Source: Lachnospiraceae bacterium
GTDB lineage: Bacteria > Bacillota > Clostridia > Lachnospirales > Lachnospiraceae
Assembly (NCBI GenBank): GCA_017396145.1
Contig: JAFQMS010000010.1
Span: 1 to 64,000, forward strand
Length of the DNA: 64,000 nt
Direction: 5' to 3'
This document shows, piece by piece, positions 63,791-64,000 of the stretch (its first letter is position 1; each line of letters begins with the position of its first letter). The notes below the pieces were generated by a model. The model was given only the letters and a program-made list of their open reading frames with translations, had not been told where the DNA came from and ran no database searches. A program made the position numbers and the translations under genes.

Positions 63791-64000
63791 GTGGAAGTAA
63801 AGAGATTTTTTCGTAGAAAGAGAATGTTTAACAATAATAATCCGTGGGAAAAAGATATTGGAAGAATAATAGGTGTGGCTGGGACATCGAAAGGATGTGG
63901 AAGCACATATATATCTCTTATGATAGCGAATTCCCTAAAACGTCTAGGCGTGAAAAAGATAGCGTGGATTGATATGAGAGAAAGTGGGATGAGTAGCCTT
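63791..64000 (+). CDS. CpaE/ParA-like P-loop protein, N-terminal part
   Basis: The GTG at 63791 follows GGAGG by six bases and the frame is open to the window edge (70 codons). A basic N-terminus (VKRFFRRKRM) is followed by GRIIGVAGTSKGCGSTYISLMIANSLKRLGVKKIAWID. This is the place of a deviant Walker A and first strand of CpaE/ParA-type ATPases, but it reads SKGCGST rather than GGVGKT. A Ser/Thr kinase next to a CpaE-like protein is common in clostridial Tad/Flp pilus loci, so such a locus may follow (inference). Confidence 0.6.
   Translation, partial: MEVKRFFRRKRMFNNNNPWEKDIGRIIGVAGTSKGCGSTYISLMIANSLKRLGVKKIAWIDMRESGMSSL

Overview
The window is AT-rich DNA from a strictly anaerobic Gram-positive bacterium of the class Clostridia, most likely a motile member of the Lachnospiraceae (Butyrivibrio, Roseburia or Lachnospira-like). 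The support is the combination of an electron-bifurcating [FeFe]-hydrogenase operon, ATP-type PEP carboxykinase, an archaeal-type (type 3) prolyl-tRNA synthetase, MecA, the Firmicutes gdpP-rplI-dnaB order, a CotS-like kinase, AGGAGG ribosome binding sites and TTGACA/TATAAT promoters. No rRNA, tRNA, CRISPR array or prophage was found. There is one IS110-type element.

Layout. 1-6 kb: N-terminal part of pckA, a DUF885 lipoprotein, a secreted fibronectin-type-III surface protein interrupted by an in-frame TGA, and a small XRE repressor whose probable operator overlaps the promoter of that surface gene. 6-14.6 kb: the hydC-(ATPase)-(2Fe2S)-hydB-hydA operon on the minus strand, and diverging from it a signalling-type cluster of DRTGG protein, RsbW-like ATPase, HydS-like [FeFe]-hydrogenase, second DRTGG protein and PHP phosphoesterase. 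14.7-17.5 kb: dapF, then a c-di-GMP-I riboswitch with its own promoter and terminator ahead of a two-gene ABC transporter. 17.5-24 kb: a stand-alone EF-Tu domain-2 protein, a sigma factor fused to a membrane anchor and an outer domain, a PD-(D/E)XK transposase-family nuclease, a membrane GDPD, a YbaK-type editing protein, and queT with a candidate preQ1 riboswitch. 24-33 kb: an SbcD/SbcC-like pair, a class A PBP, and a chemoreceptor with a roughly 370-residue Glu/Asp/Ser repeat tail. 33-39.5 kb: plsC, rpoD, mrp, an extracytoplasmic trigger-factor-like lipoprotein and the IS110 transposase. 39.5-47.3 kb: a large diguanylate cyclase and a carbohydrate ABC importer with a DUF624 protein. 47.5-60 kb: proS, cca, a CotS-like kinase, a short cpsC-cpsD-cpsB tyrosine-kinase module (cpsD frameshifted), pulA, gdpP, rplI and dnaB. 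60-64 kb: a ferredoxin, a DUF1858 protein, mecA, and a Ser/Thr kinase followed by a P-loop ATPase cut by the window edge.

How the parts connect. Fermentative redox balance is served by the bifurcating hydrogenase, and the divergent HydS/ATPase/DRTGG cluster looks like a hydrogen or redox sensing branch (inference). Cyclic dinucleotide signalling appears three times: the c-di-GMP riboswitch, the GGDEF enzyme at 39.5 kb and the c-di-AMP phosphodiesterase GdpP. Surface and envelope functions (FN3 protein, PBP, Wzz/BY-kinase module, chemoreceptor, extracytoplasmic PPIase) are spread through the window. Two genes carry small lesions (nonsense in the FN3 gene, frameshift in cpsD) in otherwise intact frames, each placed so that the C-terminal functional part is removed.
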